Positions 1-10,579 of a stretch of 64,000 nucleotides of DNA are shown here, piece by piece. The translations under genes and the position numbers were made by a program. The DNA lies in assembly GCF_000661915.1 (NCBI RefSeq), contig NZ_CP007509.1, positions 620,001-684,000 of the forward strand, given 5' to 3'. The stretch's first letter is position 1, and the number at the start of each line of letters is the position of its first letter. This DNA is from Stutzerimonas decontaminans (GTDB lineage Bacteria; Pseudomonadota; Gammaproteobacteria; Pseudomonadales; Pseudomonadaceae). Below the pieces are notes generated by a model. It searched no databases, was not told the origin of the DNA, and worked only from the letters and a program-made list of their open reading frames with translations.

Positions 1-507
1 GCACAGCTGGTGATGGCCACCGAGACCGACGTGGTGCTGCCGGCCAAGCCGCAGGCCATGCAGGCGTTCCTCTCGGAATACACCGGTGCCGCTGCGGGGC
101 AGATTCGTGTGTTCGCCAAGGAGGACTGGATGGCTCCTCCCGCGTCCGGTTCCGGCGCGCCAACGGCAATGGTCGTGGTGCCGTGCTCGACCGGCACGCT
201 GTCGGCAATCGCCAGCGGTGCCTGTAACAACCTGATCGAGCGCGCCGCCGACGTCGCGCTCAAGGAGCGTCGCCAGTTGATCCTGGTGCCGCGTGAGGCG
301 CCCTATTCGAGCATTCACCTGGAGAACATGCTCAAGCTGTCCAACCTCGGCGTGACCATCCTGCCAGCCTCGCCGGGCTTCTATCACCAGCCGCAGACCA
401 TCGACGACCTGGTCGATTTCGTTGTCGCGCGCATCCTCAATCTGCTCAACATCCCGCAGGACATGCTGCCGCGCTGGGGTGAACACCATATTGTCAGTGA
501 CGAATGA
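1..507 (+). CDS. ubiX: Flavin prenyltransferase UbiX (5' end outside window)
   Basis: UbiX joins dimethylallyl phosphate to FMN, making the prenyl-FMN cofactor that UbiD needs to decarboxylate the ubiquinone precursor. The reading frame is open from base 1, so the start lies outside; 168 C-terminal residues are visible against about 209 in the family. Recognisable blocks are [15 protein letters not shown], the phosphate/flavin-binding [15 protein letters not shown] and [15 protein letters not shown] near the C-terminus. The next gene, a small lipoprotein, begins 2 bp after the stop. Identification is firm; only the N-terminus is missing. Confidence 0.95.
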   Translation, partial: AQLVMATETDVVLPAKPQAMQAFLSEYTGAAAGQIRVFAKEDWMAPPASGSGAPTAMVVVPCSTGTLSAIASGACNNLIERAADVALKERRQLILVPREAPYSSIHLENMLKLSNLGVTILPASPGFYHQPQTIDDLVDFVVARILNLLNIPQDMLPRWGEHHIVSDE

Positions 508-508
508 G

Positions 509-799
509 ATGATCGGCCGCGGCGTGCTTCTGCTGCTTGCCTTGAGCCTGCTCGGTGGCTGCGCCAGCGTGCGCACGCTGGATGCGGCCAAGCCCGGCGC
601 GCCGATCATCTATTCCGGCACGCGTCTGGACTGGTACAGCCTCAACGGTGGCTGCTGCCCGATGGATCGTTTCGGTGCCATACCACCGAGGTATCCGGCG
701 CTGGATCTGCCCGCCAGCGCTCTGCTGGATACGCTGCTGCTGCCCTTCGCGGTGGCGGCGGAGCTGGGGGTAGGTCTTGGCGTGCGCGGTGGGCTCTAG
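509..799 (+). CDS. YceK/YidQ-like small lipoprotein
   Basis: Predicted 96-residue lipoprotein. The start at 509 gives a short signal peptide, MIGRGVLLLLALSLLGGC, ending in a lipobox (LLGGC) with Cys18 as the probable lipidated residue; the longer frame beginning at 422 would bury this signal. The body contains YSGTRLDW, a conserved-looking double Cys (GGCCPMDRFG) and a hydrophobic C-terminus (DTLLLPFAVAAELG), the pattern of the YceK/YidQ family. It follows ubiX almost directly and is probably co-transcribed with it. Function is unknown. Surface or periplasmic anchoring is inferred from the lipobox. Confidence 0.8.
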   Translation: MIGRGVLLLLALSLLGGCASVRTLDAAKPGAPIIYSGTRLDWYSLNGGCCPMDRFGAIPPRYPALDLPASALLDTLLLPFAVAAELGVGLGVRGGL

Positions 800-896
800 T
801 TGCGCTGAACTGATCTGAGTCCAGTGCTGCCGGGCAGGTAGCAGGCATAATCCAGGCGTCTGATAGCGCTGCGCATGGCGGCACAAGGAGAAGGGA

Positions 897-2744
897 GTGA
901 AAGACCGGGCTCAGTTCCACATGAATTACTGGATGATCGCCATTCTGGTCTTCCTCGGCCTGCAGTATCTGCTGTCGATCCAGCAAGAGGTGGCGACCAT
1001 TCCCTACAGCGAGTTCGAACAGCACCTCAAGGAAGGTCGCGTCGAAGAGCTGGCCATCACCGAGCGGCGTATCGAAGGTCTGCTCAAGGAGCCGTTGGCC
1101 AGTGGTCAGCGGCGGTTCATCAGTAATCGCGTCGAGCCGCAGCTGGCCGAGCATCTGCAGCAGTATCCGGTGCGCTACACCGGCAAGGTGGAAAGCACGC
1201 TGGTGCGTGACCTGCTGTCGTGGATCGTGCCGGCCATGCTGTTCTTCGGTATCTGGCTGTTCCTGCTCAAGCGCATCGGCAGCGGTCTGGGTGGCGGCGG
1301 CATGATGCAGATCGGCAAGAGCAAGGCGCGGGTCTACGTCGAGACCGACATGAAGGTGTCCTTCGCTGACGTGGCCGGGGTCGACGAGGCCAAGGACGAG
1401 CTCAAGGAAATCATCGAATTCCTCCGCGACCCGCAGACTTACGGTCGACTCGGCGGGCGCATGCCGAAAGGCGTGCTGCTGGTCGGCCCGCCTGGCACCG
1501 GCAAAACGCTGCTGGCACGGGCCGTGGCCGGTGAGGCGAAAGTGCCGTTCTTCTCCATTTCCGGCTCCGAGTTTGTCGAGATGTTCGTCGGCGTCGGTGC
1601 TGCGCGGGTGCGTGACCTGTTCGAACAGGCGCGGGCCCAGGCGCCGGCGATCATCTTCATCGACGAGCTGGATGCGCTCGGCCGCGCCCGCGGTGCCGGG
1701 CCGTTGTCCGGTGGGCATGACGAGAAGGAGCAGACGCTCAACCAGCTGCTGGTGGAGATGGACGGTTTCGACACCTCCAGCGGTCTGGTTCTGCTGGCCG
1801 CCACCAATCGCCCGGAAATTCTCGACCCGGCCCTGCTGCGCGCCGGCCGTTTCGACCGTCAGGTGCTGGTCGATCGGCCGGACAAGGTCGGGCGTGTGCA
1901 GATTCTCAATGTGCACCTGAAGAAATCGCGACTGGGCACCGATGTCGATCCGCAGGCCATCGCTGCGCTGACGCCGGGCTTCACCGGTGCCGACCTGGCC
2001 AACCTGGTCAACGAGGCGACGCTGCTGGCGACCCGGCGCAATGCCGAGGCGGTTGCCATGGAAGACTTCACCGCGGCCATCGAGCGCATCATCGCCGGCC
2101 TGGAGAAGCGCAATCGTCTGCTCAACCCGCGCGAGCGTGAGATCGTCGCCTATCACGAGATGGGCCATGCGCTGGTGGCCATGGCGCTGCCGGGCGTCGA
2201 TCCGGTGCACAAGGTGTCAATCATCCCGCGTGGCATGGGCGCGCTGGGCTACACCATCCAGCGGCCCATCGAGGATCGCTTCCTGATGACCCGCGACGAG
2301 CTGGAAAACAAGATGGCCGTGCTGCTCGGCGGGCGTGCGGCGGAGTGGCTGGTGTTCGCCCATCTGTCCACCGGGGCAGCGGACGATCTGGCCAAGGTCA
2401 CCGACATCGCCCGCGCCATGGTCACCCGTTACGGCATGTCCAAGCGCCTCGGGCATCTGGCGCTGGAGCGCGAACCCAACTCGTTCCTCGGTAACGAAGC
2501 GATGCTCGGCCTCAAACCGCAGCACGACTATGCAGAGAGCACCGCCACGGCCATCGATGAGGAGGTGCAGGAGCTGGTGCAGTCGGCCTTCCAGCGCAGC
2601 CTGGGCCTGCTCGAAGCGCGCCGTGAGCTGCTCGAGCGTTGCGCTCGTCGGTTGCTGCAGCAGGAGACGCTGGATGCTGCGGAGCTGCGCGAGCTCAGTG
2701 CTGCTCCGGCGAGCGAGCCGGCGCCGGCGTCTCCTCAGGCTTGA
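897..2744 (+). CDS. ftsH: FtsH-family ATP-dependent zinc metalloprotease (additional paralogue type)
   Basis: 615-residue membrane AAA+ protease that extracts and degrades membrane and damaged cytosolic proteins. Order of domains: TM1 (about 9-28), periplasmic segment, TM2 (about 100-122), AAA domain with Walker A GPPGTGKT and Walker [10 protein letters not shown], second region of homology [19 protein letters not shown], then M41 peptidase with HEMGH (His420, Glu421, His424). GTG start at 897, with GGAG at 886-889. The N-terminus and the Met inside HExxH differ from the usual chromosomal FtsH beside rlmE. From memory it looks closer to the extra FtsH copies of stress-tolerance loci. Its last 50 bp overlap queG tail to tail. 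Confidence 0.9.
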   Translation: MKDRAQFHMNYWMIAILVFLGLQYLLSIQQEVATIPYSEFEQHLKEGRVEELAITERRIEGLLKEPLASGQRRFISNRVEPQLAEHLQQYPVRYTGKVESTLVRDLLSWIVPAMLFFGIWLFLLKRIGSGLGGGGMMQIGKSKARVYVETDMKVSFADVAGVDEAKDELKEIIEFLRDPQTYGRLGGRMPKGVLLVGPPGTGKTLLARAVAGEAKVPFFSISGSEFVEMFVGVGAARVRDLFEQARAQAPAIIFIDELDALGRARGAGPLSGGHDEKEQTLNQLLVEMDGFDTSSGLVLLAATNRPEILDPALLRAGRFDRQVLVDRPDKVGRVQILNVHLKKSRLGTDVDPQAIAALTPGFTGADLANLVNEATLLATRRNAEAVAMEDFTAAIERIIAGLEKRNRLLNPREREIVAYHEMGHALVAMALPGVDPVHKVSIIPRGMGALGYTIQRPIEDRFLMTRDELENKMAVLLGGRAAEWLVFAHLSTGAADDLAKVTDIARAMVTRYGMSKRLGHLALEREPNSFLGNEAMLGLKPQHDYAESTATAIDEEVQELVQSAFQRSLGLLEARRELLERCARRLLQQETLDAAELRELSAAPASEPAPASPQA

Positions 2745-3837
2745 TCCTGTCGAGGCCCGGTGGATCGCCGGGCCGGCGCCGTGCGTGCTGTGCCAGTGCC
2801 CATTCGACGTGCTCGCGCACCAATTCCGATGGGTCGTCACGGCGCGCCTCGAGTGCTTCCAGCACCGGAATGCTCGACGGCGCATTGCCCAGGCCGACCG
2901 CGAGATTGCGCAACCAACGCTGGTAACCGGCACGGCGCAGCGGCGAACCCTCGGTGCGGCTGAGAAATTCTTCCTCTGTCCAGCGGAACAGCGTTGCCAG
3001 CTCGGCGTTGTCCAGGCTGTGGCGTGGCTGAAAGTCACTCTGCTCGGTGGGGCGAGCGAAACGGTTCCACGGACAGACGATCTGGCAATCATCGCAGCCG
3101 AATACACGATTGCCGATCTTGTCGCGCAGCTCGACCGGGATCGCGCCTTTCAGCTCGATGGTCAGGTAGGAAATGCAGCGTCGCGCATCCAGCAGCCGCT
3201 CGCCGACGAAAGCGTCGGTGGGGCAGACGTCCAGGCAGGCGTGGCAGCTACCGCAGTGATCGCGGCTCGTCGGTTCGTCGACCGGCAGGGCGATATCGAC
3301 GAACAGCTCGCCAAGAAAGAACCAGCTGCCGGCCTTGCGGTTGAGCAGCAGGGTGTTCTTGCCGATCCAGCCGAGCCCGGCCTGTTGCCCGGCAGCTTTT
3401 TCCAGCACCGGTGCGCTGTCGACGAAGGCGCGAAAACCGAACGGGCCGACCACCTGCTGAATGCGCTCGGCAAGCTGCTGGATGCGTTTGCGGATCAGCT
3501 TGTGATAATCGCGGCCCAGCGCGTAGCGCGACACATAGGCCTTTTCCGGACTGGCGAGCTGCTGGCTCATGCGCGTGTCGCCGGGCAGGTAGTCCATGCG
3601 CAGGGAGATGACGCGCAGCGTACCGGGGACCAGCTCGTCCGGCCGCGAACGTTTGCTGCCGTGGGCGGCCATGTAATCCATCTCGCCCTGATAACCGGCC
3701 GCCAGCCAGGCTTCGAGGTGTGCTTCGTGCTCGCCGAGGTCCACGTCGGTGATGCCGACCTGCTGAAAGCCGAGCTCACGGCCCCACTCCTTGATGGAGG
3801 TGGCGAGGGCGGCTGGATCTAGAACTTGGCTGGACAT
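2695..3837 (-). CDS. queG: Epoxyqueuosine reductase QueG
   Basis: 380 residues. QueG reduces epoxyqueuosine to queuosine at the wobble position of GUN tRNAs, using cobalamin and two 4Fe-4S clusters. The sequence shows the N-terminal B12-binding half ([33 protein letters not shown]), then ferredoxin-like cysteine clusters [12 protein letters not shown] and [13 protein letters not shown], and a HEAT-like C-terminal tail. It is divergent from nnrD/E, whose putative -10 lies about 30 bp from its start, and its 3' end overlaps the preceding ftsH by 50 bp. In P. aeruginosa the same gene faces nnrD/E, so that side is conserved. Confidence 0.95.
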   Translation of the reverse strand: MSSQVLDPAALATSIKEWGRELGFQQVGITDVDLGEHEAHLEAWLAAGYQGEMDYMAAHGSKRSRPDELVPGTLRVISLRMDYLPGDTRMSQQLASPEKAYVSRYALGRDYHKLIRKRIQQLAERIQQVVGPFGFRAFVDSAPVLEKAAGQQAGLGWIGKNTLLLNRKAGSWFFLGELFVDIALPVDEPTSRDHCGSCHACLDVCPTDAFVGERLLDARRCISYLTIELKGAIPVELRDKIGNRVFGCDDCQIVCPWNRFARPTEQSDFQPRHSLDNAELATLFRWTEEEFLSRTEGSPLRRAGYQRWLRNLAVGLGNAPSSIPVLEALEARRDDPSELVREHVEWALAQHARRRPGDPPGLDRIKPEETPAPARSPEQH

Positions 3838-3869
3838 CGGAGAGTAGGGCGGCTTGGCGGGTGGGTGCG

Positions 3870-3875
3870 TATAAT
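3870..3875 (+). promoter_or_regulatory. Candidate -10 element for nnrD/E operon
   Basis: A perfect TATAAT lies in the queG-nnrD/E gap. I find no good -35 at 16-18 bp, so this may be an activator-dependent or weak promoter. A start site about 7 bp downstream would fall near 3882 and exclude the GTG at 3861 as initiation codon. Confidence 0.35.
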
Positions 3876-3896
3876 TCTGCCAGACATTCCGCCGCG

Positions 3897-5402
3897 ATGA
3901 TCCCTGCTCCGATGACCGATTCCCTGCCCGTCGCTCTGTATACCGCCGCCCAAGTGCGCGAACTCGATGCGCGCTTGATTGCTGGCGGCACTCCCGGTTT
4001 CGAATTGATGCAGCGCGCCGCCCATGCCGCCTGGCGAGCGCTGCGTAGGCGCTGGCCCGATGCAGGTGCGATTACCGTGCTGGCCGGGCGCGGCAACAAT
4101 GCCGGTGATGGCTACCTGGTGGCGGCGCTGGCGCAGCGCGCCGGCTGGCAGGTGCGGGTGTTGGCGGTGGGCGATCCGCAAGCCTTGCAGGGCGACGCCG
4201 CGCAGGCCTTGGCCGAGGCGCAGGCTTGCGGCGTGGCCATCGAGCCCTGGCGCGCCGAGGTGTCTTTGCAAGGTGTGCTGGTGGATGCACTGCTGGGTAC
4301 CGGCATTTCCGGCGACGTGCGCGAGCCCTATGTCAGCGCGATCGAGGCTATCAATACCGGTGGGTTGCCGGTGCTGGCGATCGATCTGCCTTCCGGGCTC
4401 TGCGCCGACACCGGGCGGGTGCTGGGCCATGCGGTACGCGCTGACCTCAGCATCACCTTTATAGGCCTCAAGCTCGGGCTGTTCACCGCGGATGCCCCTG
4501 ATCGTGTCGGATCGCTGGTATTCGATGATCTGCAGGCCGACCCGGGGATCGTCGCGCAGGTGGCGAGTGCGGCCGTGCGTCTCGACCACGGCTCTCTGGC
4601 GCGGGTCGCCCCACGTTCGCCGACCGCGCACAAGGGCAGCTTCGGACAGGTGCTGGTGATTGGCGGCGATCATGGGACTGGCGGCGCCGCACTGCTTAGC
4701 GCCGAAGCGGCGTTGCGCTGCGGTGCCGGCATGGTGACGCTGGCGACCCGGCCGGAGCAGGTTACCGCGTCGTTGGTGCGCCGTCCGGAGATCATGTGCA
4801 GCGGCGTCGAGTCGACCTATGGTCTGACGGCGCTGGTCGAACGCGCCGATGTGCTGGTGGTCGGCCCAGGCCTGGGCCAGGCGCCGTGGGGGCGGAGCCT
4901 GCTGTCGGTGGCGGCGCAGCGTGAATTGCCTCAGGTGTGGGACGCCGATGCGCTGAACCTTCTGGCGAGTGGGGTCGTCGACCTGCCGTCCGGTAGCCTG
5001 ATCACGCCGCATCCGGGCGAGGCTGCGCGTCTGCTGCAATGTTCGGTAGCCGAAGTTCAGGCCGATCGCCCGGCCGCGGTGCGCGCATTGGCCCAGCGTT
5101 ATGCCTGCGTGGCGCTGCTCAAGGGCGCCGGTACGCTGATCGCTGGACCGGATGGTCGGTTGGCGCTTTGTGATCGCGGCCATCCGGCCATGGCCAGTGC
5201 CGGGCTAGGCGACGTGCTGGCCGGGGTGATCGGTGCCATGCTGGCGCAGGGGCTGACGCCATTTGATGCAGCCTGCCTGGGAGCGTGGTTGCATGCCGCG
5301 GCCGGTGAACGTCTCGGTGAGCAAGGGCGCGGCCTGGCTGCCAGCGACCTGATTCCCGTAATTCGACAGCTGTTCGAGGAGCAGTCGCCATGCCTGAAGT
5401 GA
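3897..5402 (+). CDS. nnrDE: Bifunctional NAD(P)H-hydrate epimerase / ADP-dependent NAD(P)H-hydrate dehydratase
   Basis: 501 residues from ATG 3897 (ATG 3912 is possible; neither has a strong Shine-Dalgarno). It repairs hydrated NADH/NADPH: the N-terminal YjeF domain (about 1-215) epimerises the R form and carries GRGNNAGDGYLVA and DALLGTGISG. The C-terminal ribokinase-like domain (about 225-500) dehydrates the S form with ADP and carries HKGSFGQVLVIGGDHG, ITPHPGEAARLL and the phosphate loop ASAGLGDVLAG. It overlaps tsaE by 13 bp, implying coupled translation. The upstream GTG at 3861 is rejected because the only -10 lies between it and ATG 3897. Confidence 0.93.
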   Translation: MIPAPMTDSLPVALYTAAQVRELDARLIAGGTPGFELMQRAAHAAWRALRRRWPDAGAITVLAGRGNNAGDGYLVAALAQRAGWQVRVLAVGDPQALQGDAAQALAEAQACGVAIEPWRAEVSLQGVLVDALLGTGISGDVREPYVSAIEAINTGGLPVLAIDLPSGLCADTGRVLGHAVRADLSITFIGLKLGLFTADAPDRVGSLVFDDLQADPGIVAQVASAAVRLDHGSLARVAPRSPTAHKGSFGQVLVIGGDHGTGGAALLSAEAALRCGAGMVTLATRPEQVTASLVRRPEIMCSGVESTYGLTALVERADVLVVGPGLGQAPWGRSLLSVAAQRELPQVWDADALNLLASGVVDLPSGSLITPHPGEAARLLQCSVAEVQADRPAAVRALAQRYACVALLKGAGTLIAGPDGRLALCDRGHPAMASAGLGDVLAGVIGAMLAQGLTPFDAACLGAWLHAAAGERLGEQGRGLAASDLIPVIRQLFEEQSPCLK

Positions 5403-5860
5403 ATCTATACGCCCCTGACGAGACAGCCATGTTGGCAGTAGGCGCGCGAATCGCTCAGGCGACCGGTGGTCGTGGCGTCATCTATCTGCACGGTGATCTC
5501 GGTGCGGGCAAGACCACCCTGTCGCGCGGCCTGATTCGTGGTTTCGGTCATGAGGGTAAGGTCAAGAGTCCGACCTTCACCCTGGTTGAACCGTACGAGC
5601 TTGGCGATGTGCAGGTGTTTCACTTCGATTTGTATCGCCTGGTCGATCCGGAAGAGCTGGAGTTCCTCGGTATCCGCGACTACTTCGAAGGCAACGCGCT
5701 GTGCCTGATCGAATGGCCGGAACGTGGGGCCGGCATTTTGCCAAAGGCCGACATGGACATTACCATTGCACCGCATGAGGCCGGCCGTACGCTGCGCCTA
5801 TCGCCCCACACTGCGCGGGGCGAAGCCTGGTGTGTCGCCCTGACCGACGGAGAGCTATGA
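5390..5860 (+). CDS. tsaE: tRNA threonylcarbamoyladenosine biosynthesis ATPase TsaE
   Basis: 156 residues. TsaE is the small ATPase that resets the TsaB-TsaD complex during t6A37 synthesis on ANN-decoding tRNAs. Walker A HGDLGAGKTTLSRGL, the switch-like KSPTFTLVEPY, HFDLYRLVDPEELEFLG and IEWPERG are all present, and the length is typical. It sits between nnrD/E (13-bp overlap) and amiB (ATGA overlap), the order found in many gammaproteobacteria, so it is translated within one polycistron. Confidence 0.95.
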   Translation: MPEVNLYAPDETAMLAVGARIAQATGGRGVIYLHGDLGAGKTTLSRGLIRGFGHEGKVKSPTFTLVEPYELGDVQVFHFDLYRLVDPEELEFLGIRDYFEGNALCLIEWPERGAGILPKADMDITIAPHEAGRTLRLSPHTARGEAWCVALTDGEL

Positions 5861-7293
5861 ATAACATGGGTTTGGGTATGCGCATTCGCACCTTTATTGG
5901 CGGCCTGGCGCTGTTGCTGATGGCAACGGACCTGTTAGCAGCCAGCGATGTGCAGAGCGTGCGCTTGTGGCGCGCGCCGGACAACACCCGTCTGGTGTTC
6001 GATCTGTCCGGGCCGGTCGAGCACAAGATCTTCACCCTCACCGCGCCGGATCGGCTAGTCATCGACGTGACCGGCGCCACGCTCAAGGCCGAACTCGACA
6101 AGCTCGCACTGCAGAACACACCGGTAGCCTCCCTGCGCGCCGGCCAGCACGACGCGAACACTCTGCGCGTGGTGGTCGACCTGCATGCGCCCGTATCGCC
6201 GAAGAGCTTCAGCCTGGCGCCCAATCAGCAATACGGCCACCGGCTGGTGGTCGATCTGTTCGACCAGGCCACGGCTGCCCGCGCTGCGACTCAACCGCCA
6301 GCCACCGCTACGCCTGCCACGCCTGCCGCTCCGGTTTCGCCAACCCTGCCCGCGGTCAAGCTGCCGGCCACGGGCGGCAGCAAGCGCGACATCGTGATCG
6401 CTATCGACGCCGGCCACGGTGGCGAGGACCCGGGCGCCATCGGTCCCGGCAAGGTCTACGAGAAGCATGTGGTATTGCAGATTTCCAAGGAATTGCAGCG
6501 TCAGATCAACGCCGACAAGGGCTTCCGTGCCGAGTTGGTGCGTACCGGCGACTACTTCATTCCTCTGCGCAAACGTACCGAGATCGCGCGTAAGAAGGGC
6601 GCCGACCTGTTCGTCTCGATCCACGCCGATGCCGCGCCGCGCTCGGCGGCCTACGGTGCCTCGGTGTTCGCCCTGTCTGACCGCGGTGCCACCTCGGAAA
6701 CCGCGCGCTGGCTGGCCGACAGCGAAAACCGTTCCGACCTGATTGGCGGTGCCGGCAACGTCAGCCTCGGCGACAAGGATCAGATGCTTGCAGGCGTGCT
6801 ACTGGATCTGTCGATGACCGCCTCGCTGTCCTCAAGCCTGAACGTCGGGCAGAAAGTGCTGAGCAACATGGGCCGCATCACGCCGCTGCACAAGCGCCGT
6901 GTCGAGCAGGCCGGTTTCATGGTGCTGAAGTCGCCGGACATCCCGTCGATCCTGGTTGAAACCGGCTTTATCTCCAATCCGTCGGAAGCCAAGAAGCTGC
7001 AAACCTCCAGCCATCAGCAGGCGCTGGCGCGCTCGATTCATAGCGGAGTGCGGCAGTTCTTCCACGAGAATCCGCCGCCGGGCACCTATGTTGCCTGGCT
7101 GCGTGACTCCGGCAAGATTGCCGCCGGCCCACGCGAGCACGTCGTGCGCTCCGGTGAAAGCCTGGCACTGCTTGCCCAGCGCTATCAGGTCAGCCTGGCT
7201 GCCTTGCGCAGCGCCAACAGCCTGAGCAACGACGTGATCAAGGTCGGCCAGACACTGAATATCCCCGCTACCACGCTGGCTTCCCAGCCATGA
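5857..7293 (+). CDS. amiB: N-acetylmuramoyl-L-alanine amidase AmiB/AmiC type with LysM
   Basis: 478 residues. This periplasmic amidase cuts the stem peptide from MurNAc during daughter-cell separation. A signal peptide (about 1-28) is followed by an AMIN domain (about 30-125), a Pro/Ala/Thr linker, the zinc Amidase_3 domain from about residue 181 ([31 protein letters not shown]) and a C-terminal LysM (about 427-472). ATG 5857 overlaps the tsaE stop as ATGA and has GGAG at 5849-5852; the frame beginning at 5830 has no such support. The 3' end overlaps mutL by 4 bp. Confidence 0.94.
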   Translation: MNNMGLGMRIRTFIGGLALLLMATDLLAASDVQSVRLWRAPDNTRLVFDLSGPVEHKIFTLTAPDRLVIDVTGATLKAELDKLALQNTPVASLRAGQHDANTLRVVVDLHAPVSPKSFSLAPNQQYGHRLVVDLFDQATAARAATQPPATATPATPAAPVSPTLPAVKLPATGGSKRDIVIAIDAGHGGEDPGAIGPGKVYEKHVVLQISKELQRQINADKGFRAELVRTGDYFIPLRKRTEIARKKGADLFVSIHADAAPRSAAYGASVFALSDRGATSETARWLADSENRSDLIGGAGNVSLGDKDQMLAGVLLDLSMTASLSSSLNVGQKVLSNMGRITPLHKRRVEQAGFMVLKSPDIPSILVETGFISNPSEAKKLQTSSHQQALARSIHSGVRQFFHENPPPGTYVAWLRDSGKIAAGPREHVVRSGESLALLAQRYQVSLAALRSANSLSNDVIKVGQTLNIPATTLASQP

Positions 7294-9167
7294 CCGATAC
7301 TCCGCGCATTCAGCTGCTCAGTCCGCGGCTAGCGAACCAGATTGCCGCCGGCGAGGTGGTCGAGCGTCCGGCATCGGTGATCAAGGAACTGCTGGAAAAC
7401 AGCCTGGACTCAGGCGCCAGGCGCATCGAGGTGGACGTCGAACAGGGTGGCGTCAAGCTGTTGCGGGTAAGAGACGACGGTTGCGGCATTCCGCCGGATG
7501 ACCTGCCGCTGGCCCTGGCGCGCCATGCCACCAGCAAGATTCGCGATCTGGAAGATCTCGAACGGGTCATGAGCCTCGGTTTTCGTGGCGAGGCGCTGGC
7601 GTCCATCAGTTCCGTCTCGCGTCTGACCATGACCTCGCGCACCGCCGATGCCAGCGAAGCCTGGCAGGTGGAAACCGAAGGCCGCGAAATGGAAGCGCGG
7701 GTGCAGCCGGCAGCGCATCCGGTTGGCACTTCGGTGGAAGTACGCGACCTGTTCTTCAATACACCGGCGCGGCGCAAGTTTCTGCGCACCGAGAAAACCG
7801 AATTCGATCATCTGCAGGAAGTGATCAAGCGACTGGCGCTGGCGCGTTGCGATGTCGCTTTCCATCTGCGTCACAACGGCAAGGCGGTGCTGGCGCTGCA
7901 TCAGGCCAGCGATGACGCGTCGCGTGCGCGGCGCGTCGCTGCCGTTTGCGGCGCGGCGTTCCTCGAGCAGGCGCTGCCCATCGAGATCGAGCGTAACGGC
8001 CTGCGGCTGTGGGGCTGGGTCGGTCTACCGACCTTCTCGCGCAGCCAGGCCGATCTGCAGTATTTCTACGTCAACGGCCGCATGGTCCGCGACAAGCTGG
8101 TCGCGCACGCGGTGCGCCAGGCCTATCGCGATGTGCTGTTCAATGGGCGGCACCCGACCTTCGTGCTGTTTCTCGACGTCGATCCGGCGGTGGTGGATGT
8201 CAACGTGCACCCGACCAAGCACGAGGTGCGTTTCCGCGACAGCCGCATGGTGCATGACTTTCTCTACGGCACGCTGCACCGCGCGCTGGGCGATGTGCGC
8301 CCCGAGGACCAGCTGGCCGCGCCGGCGAGCGTAGCGCCGATGACTCAGGTCTCCGGGCTGGCTGCCGGCGAGTTCGCCGGACAGAACGAAATGCGTTTGG
8401 CCGCCACCGTGCTCGAGCGGCCGCAAGGCGAGGCGCCTGCCTGGCGGGGCGCTGGCGCGGGCTATCAGGCGCCACGCCCGGCATCGACCGGCTACACCGC
8501 CGAGGCCCAGGGCGCCTATCGCGAGTTTTTCACGCCGCTACCCGAAAGCGGTCCTGCGGCACTGCCGGCGAGCCAGGATGATGTGCCGCCGCTTGGGTAT
8601 GCGCTGGCGCAACTCAAGGGGGTCTATATCCTCGCCGAGAATGCCCAGGGCATGGTGCTCGTGGATATGCACGCCGCCCACGAACGGATCACCTACGAGC
8701 GGCTGAAGACCGCCATGGCCAGCGAAGGGCTGCGGGGTCAGCCGCTGCTGGTGCCTGAATCCATTGCCCTCAGCCAGCGCGAGGCCGATTGCGCGGAAGA
8801 GCATGCGCAGTGGTTCCAGAAGCTGGGCTTCGAGCTGCAGCGGCTGGGCCCGGAAACGCTGGCCATTCGGCAGATCCCATCGCTGCTCAAGCAGGCCGAA
8901 GCCACCCAGCTGGTGCGCGACGTGCTTGCCGATCTGCTGGAGTACGGCACCAGTGACCGCATCCAGGCGCATCTCAACGAGCTGCTGGCAACCATGGCCT
9001 GCCATGGTGCAGTGCGGGCCAACCGCCGCCTGACGCTGCCGGAAATGAACGCCTTGCTGCGCGACATGGAGCACACCGAACGCAGTGGACAGTGCAACCA
9101 TGGCCGCCCGACCTGGACCCAGCTGGGCATGGACGAACTGGACAGACTGTTCCTGCGCGGTCGCTGA
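7290..9167 (+). CDS. mutL: DNA mismatch repair protein MutL (with endonuclease-type motif)
   Basis: 625 residues. MutL couples MutS mismatch recognition to downstream incision. The GHKL ATPase motifs are intact ([37 protein letters not shown]), followed by a variable linker (about 335-440) and a C-terminal dimerisation domain. At residues 459-470 the C-domain reads [12 protein letters not shown], which fits the DxHA(X)2E(X)4E metal-binding motif of endonuclease-active MutL proteins; this fits a Pseudomonas MutL able to nick DNA rather than rely on MutH. It lies between amiB and miaA, a common gene order. Confidence 0.96.
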   Translation: MTDTPRIQLLSPRLANQIAAGEVVERPASVIKELLENSLDSGARRIEVDVEQGGVKLLRVRDDGCGIPPDDLPLALARHATSKIRDLEDLERVMSLGFRGEALASISSVSRLTMTSRTADASEAWQVETEGREMEARVQPAAHPVGTSVEVRDLFFNTPARRKFLRTEKTEFDHLQEVIKRLALARCDVAFHLRHNGKAVLALHQASDDASRARRVAAVCGAAFLEQALPIEIERNGLRLWGWVGLPTFSRSQADLQYFYVNGRMVRDKLVAHAVRQAYRDVLFNGRHPTFVLFLDVDPAVVDVNVHPTKHEVRFRDSRMVHDFLYGTLHRALGDVRPEDQLAAPASVAPMTQVSGLAAGEFAGQNEMRLAATVLERPQGEAPAWRGAGAGYQAPRPASTGYTAEAQGAYREFFTPLPESGPAALPASQDDVPPLGYALAQLKGVYILAENAQGMVLVDMHAAHERITYERLKTAMASEGLRGQPLLVPESIALSQREADCAEEHAQWFQKLGFELQRLGPETLAIRQIPSLLKQAEATQLVRDVLADLLEYGTSDRIQAHLNELLATMACHGAVRANRRLTLPEMNALLRDMEHTERSGQCNHGRPTWTQLGMDELDRLFLRGR

Positions 9168-9248
9168 CCCAGCTCCGGGCTGCAGACCGTGCTTGCGACC
9201 TGTCGCCCGCCACTGGAAACTATGCGGCCGTGCCTGCCGAGCTCACCG

Positions 9249-10220
9249 ATGTCTTCTCTGCCTCCCGCGATCTTTCTCATGGGTCCCACCGCCTCGGGCA
9301 AGACCGATCTGGCGCTGGAACTGGCGCGCGTGCTGCCCTGCGAGCTGATCAGCGTCGATTCGGCGCTGGTCTACCGTGGCATGGACATCGGCACGGCGAA
9401 GCCTTCCCCTGAAGTGCTGGCCGAGTTTCCGCATCGCCTGGTGGATACCCGCGATCCGGCCGAGAGCTACTCGGCGGCTGAGTTCAGTGCCGATGCGCTG
9501 GTGGCGATGGCGGAAATCAGTGCTGCCGGCCGGATTCCGTTGCTGGTTGGCGGAACCATGTTGTATTTCAAGGCATTGCAGGAAGGCCTGGCTGATATGC
9601 CGGCGGCTGACCCTTCGGTGCGCGCCGAGCTCGAAGCGCTGGCCGCGGCGCAAGGTTTGCAGGTGCTACACGATCAGCTGGCCCAGGTGGATCCGGAATC
9701 GGCGGCGCGCATTCATCCCAACGATCCGCAGCGGTTGGTACGCGCGCTGGAGGTCTATCGCGTCAGCGGCTTGACCATGAGCGAGCACCGCGCCCGACAA
9801 AGGTCGCAAAAAGCCGCCGCAGACGCGCCGGGCTCCGGTGTCTTGCCTTATACTGTCGCGCAACTGTGTATCGCTCCTGCGCAACGGCACGTTCTGCATG
9901 AGCGCATCGAGAGGCGTTTCGTGCACATGGTTGAACAGGGCTTCGTCGAAGAGGTCGAAGCCCTGCGGTGCCGCGGTGATCTGCATCTCGGTATGCCGTC
10001 GATTCGAGCTGTCGGTTATCGTCAGGTCTGGGAATATCTGGACGGATCATCGACTCGAGAGGAAATGGTTGAGCGCGGCATCATCGCGACCCGGCAATTG
10101 GCCAAACGCCAATTCACCTGGTTGCGGGGCTGGGGAGACGTACACTGGCTGGACAGTTTGTCCCGCGACAATCTGCCGCGCGCATTGAAATACCTGCAAT
10201 CGCTCTCCATATTGAGCTGA
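9249..10220 (+). CDS. miaA: tRNA dimethylallyltransferase MiaA
   Basis: 323 residues. MiaA adds the isopentenyl group to A37 of tRNAs reading UNN codons. The start at ATG 9249 gives [20 protein letters not shown], placing the P-loop at the family position; the open frame back to 9189 adds 20 unconserved residues. Other motifs are [31 protein letters not shown] and [12 protein letters not shown]. It is followed by hfq, the usual neighbour, with about 90 bp between them. Confidence 0.95.
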   Translation: MSSLPPAIFLMGPTASGKTDLALELARVLPCELISVDSALVYRGMDIGTAKPSPEVLAEFPHRLVDTRDPAESYSAAEFSADALVAMAEISAAGRIPLLVGGTMLYFKALQEGLADMPAADPSVRAELEALAAAQGLQVLHDQLAQVDPESAARIHPNDPQRLVRALEVYRVSGLTMSEHRARQRSQKAAADAPGSGVLPYTVAQLCIAPAQRHVLHERIERRFVHMVEQGFVEEVEALRCRGDLHLGMPSIRAVGYRQVWEYLDGSSTREEMVERGIIATRQLAKRQFTWLRGWGDVHWLDSLSRDNLPRALKYLQSLSILS

Positions 10221-10301
10221 CACTGCGAATTGACCGTCTATTCTCAAACACGTGGATCGTCGGTTGTACTTTTAGAACACTAATGAAATCAGATCCTCTA
10301 A

Positions 10302-10568
<267 letters not shown>

Positions 10569-10579
10569 GGTAGGTTTAC

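Noticed and set aside
642..2210. 522-codon minus-strand frame opposite ftsH
   Set aside because: It is antisense to an intact FtsH with all catalytic motifs; no independent support.
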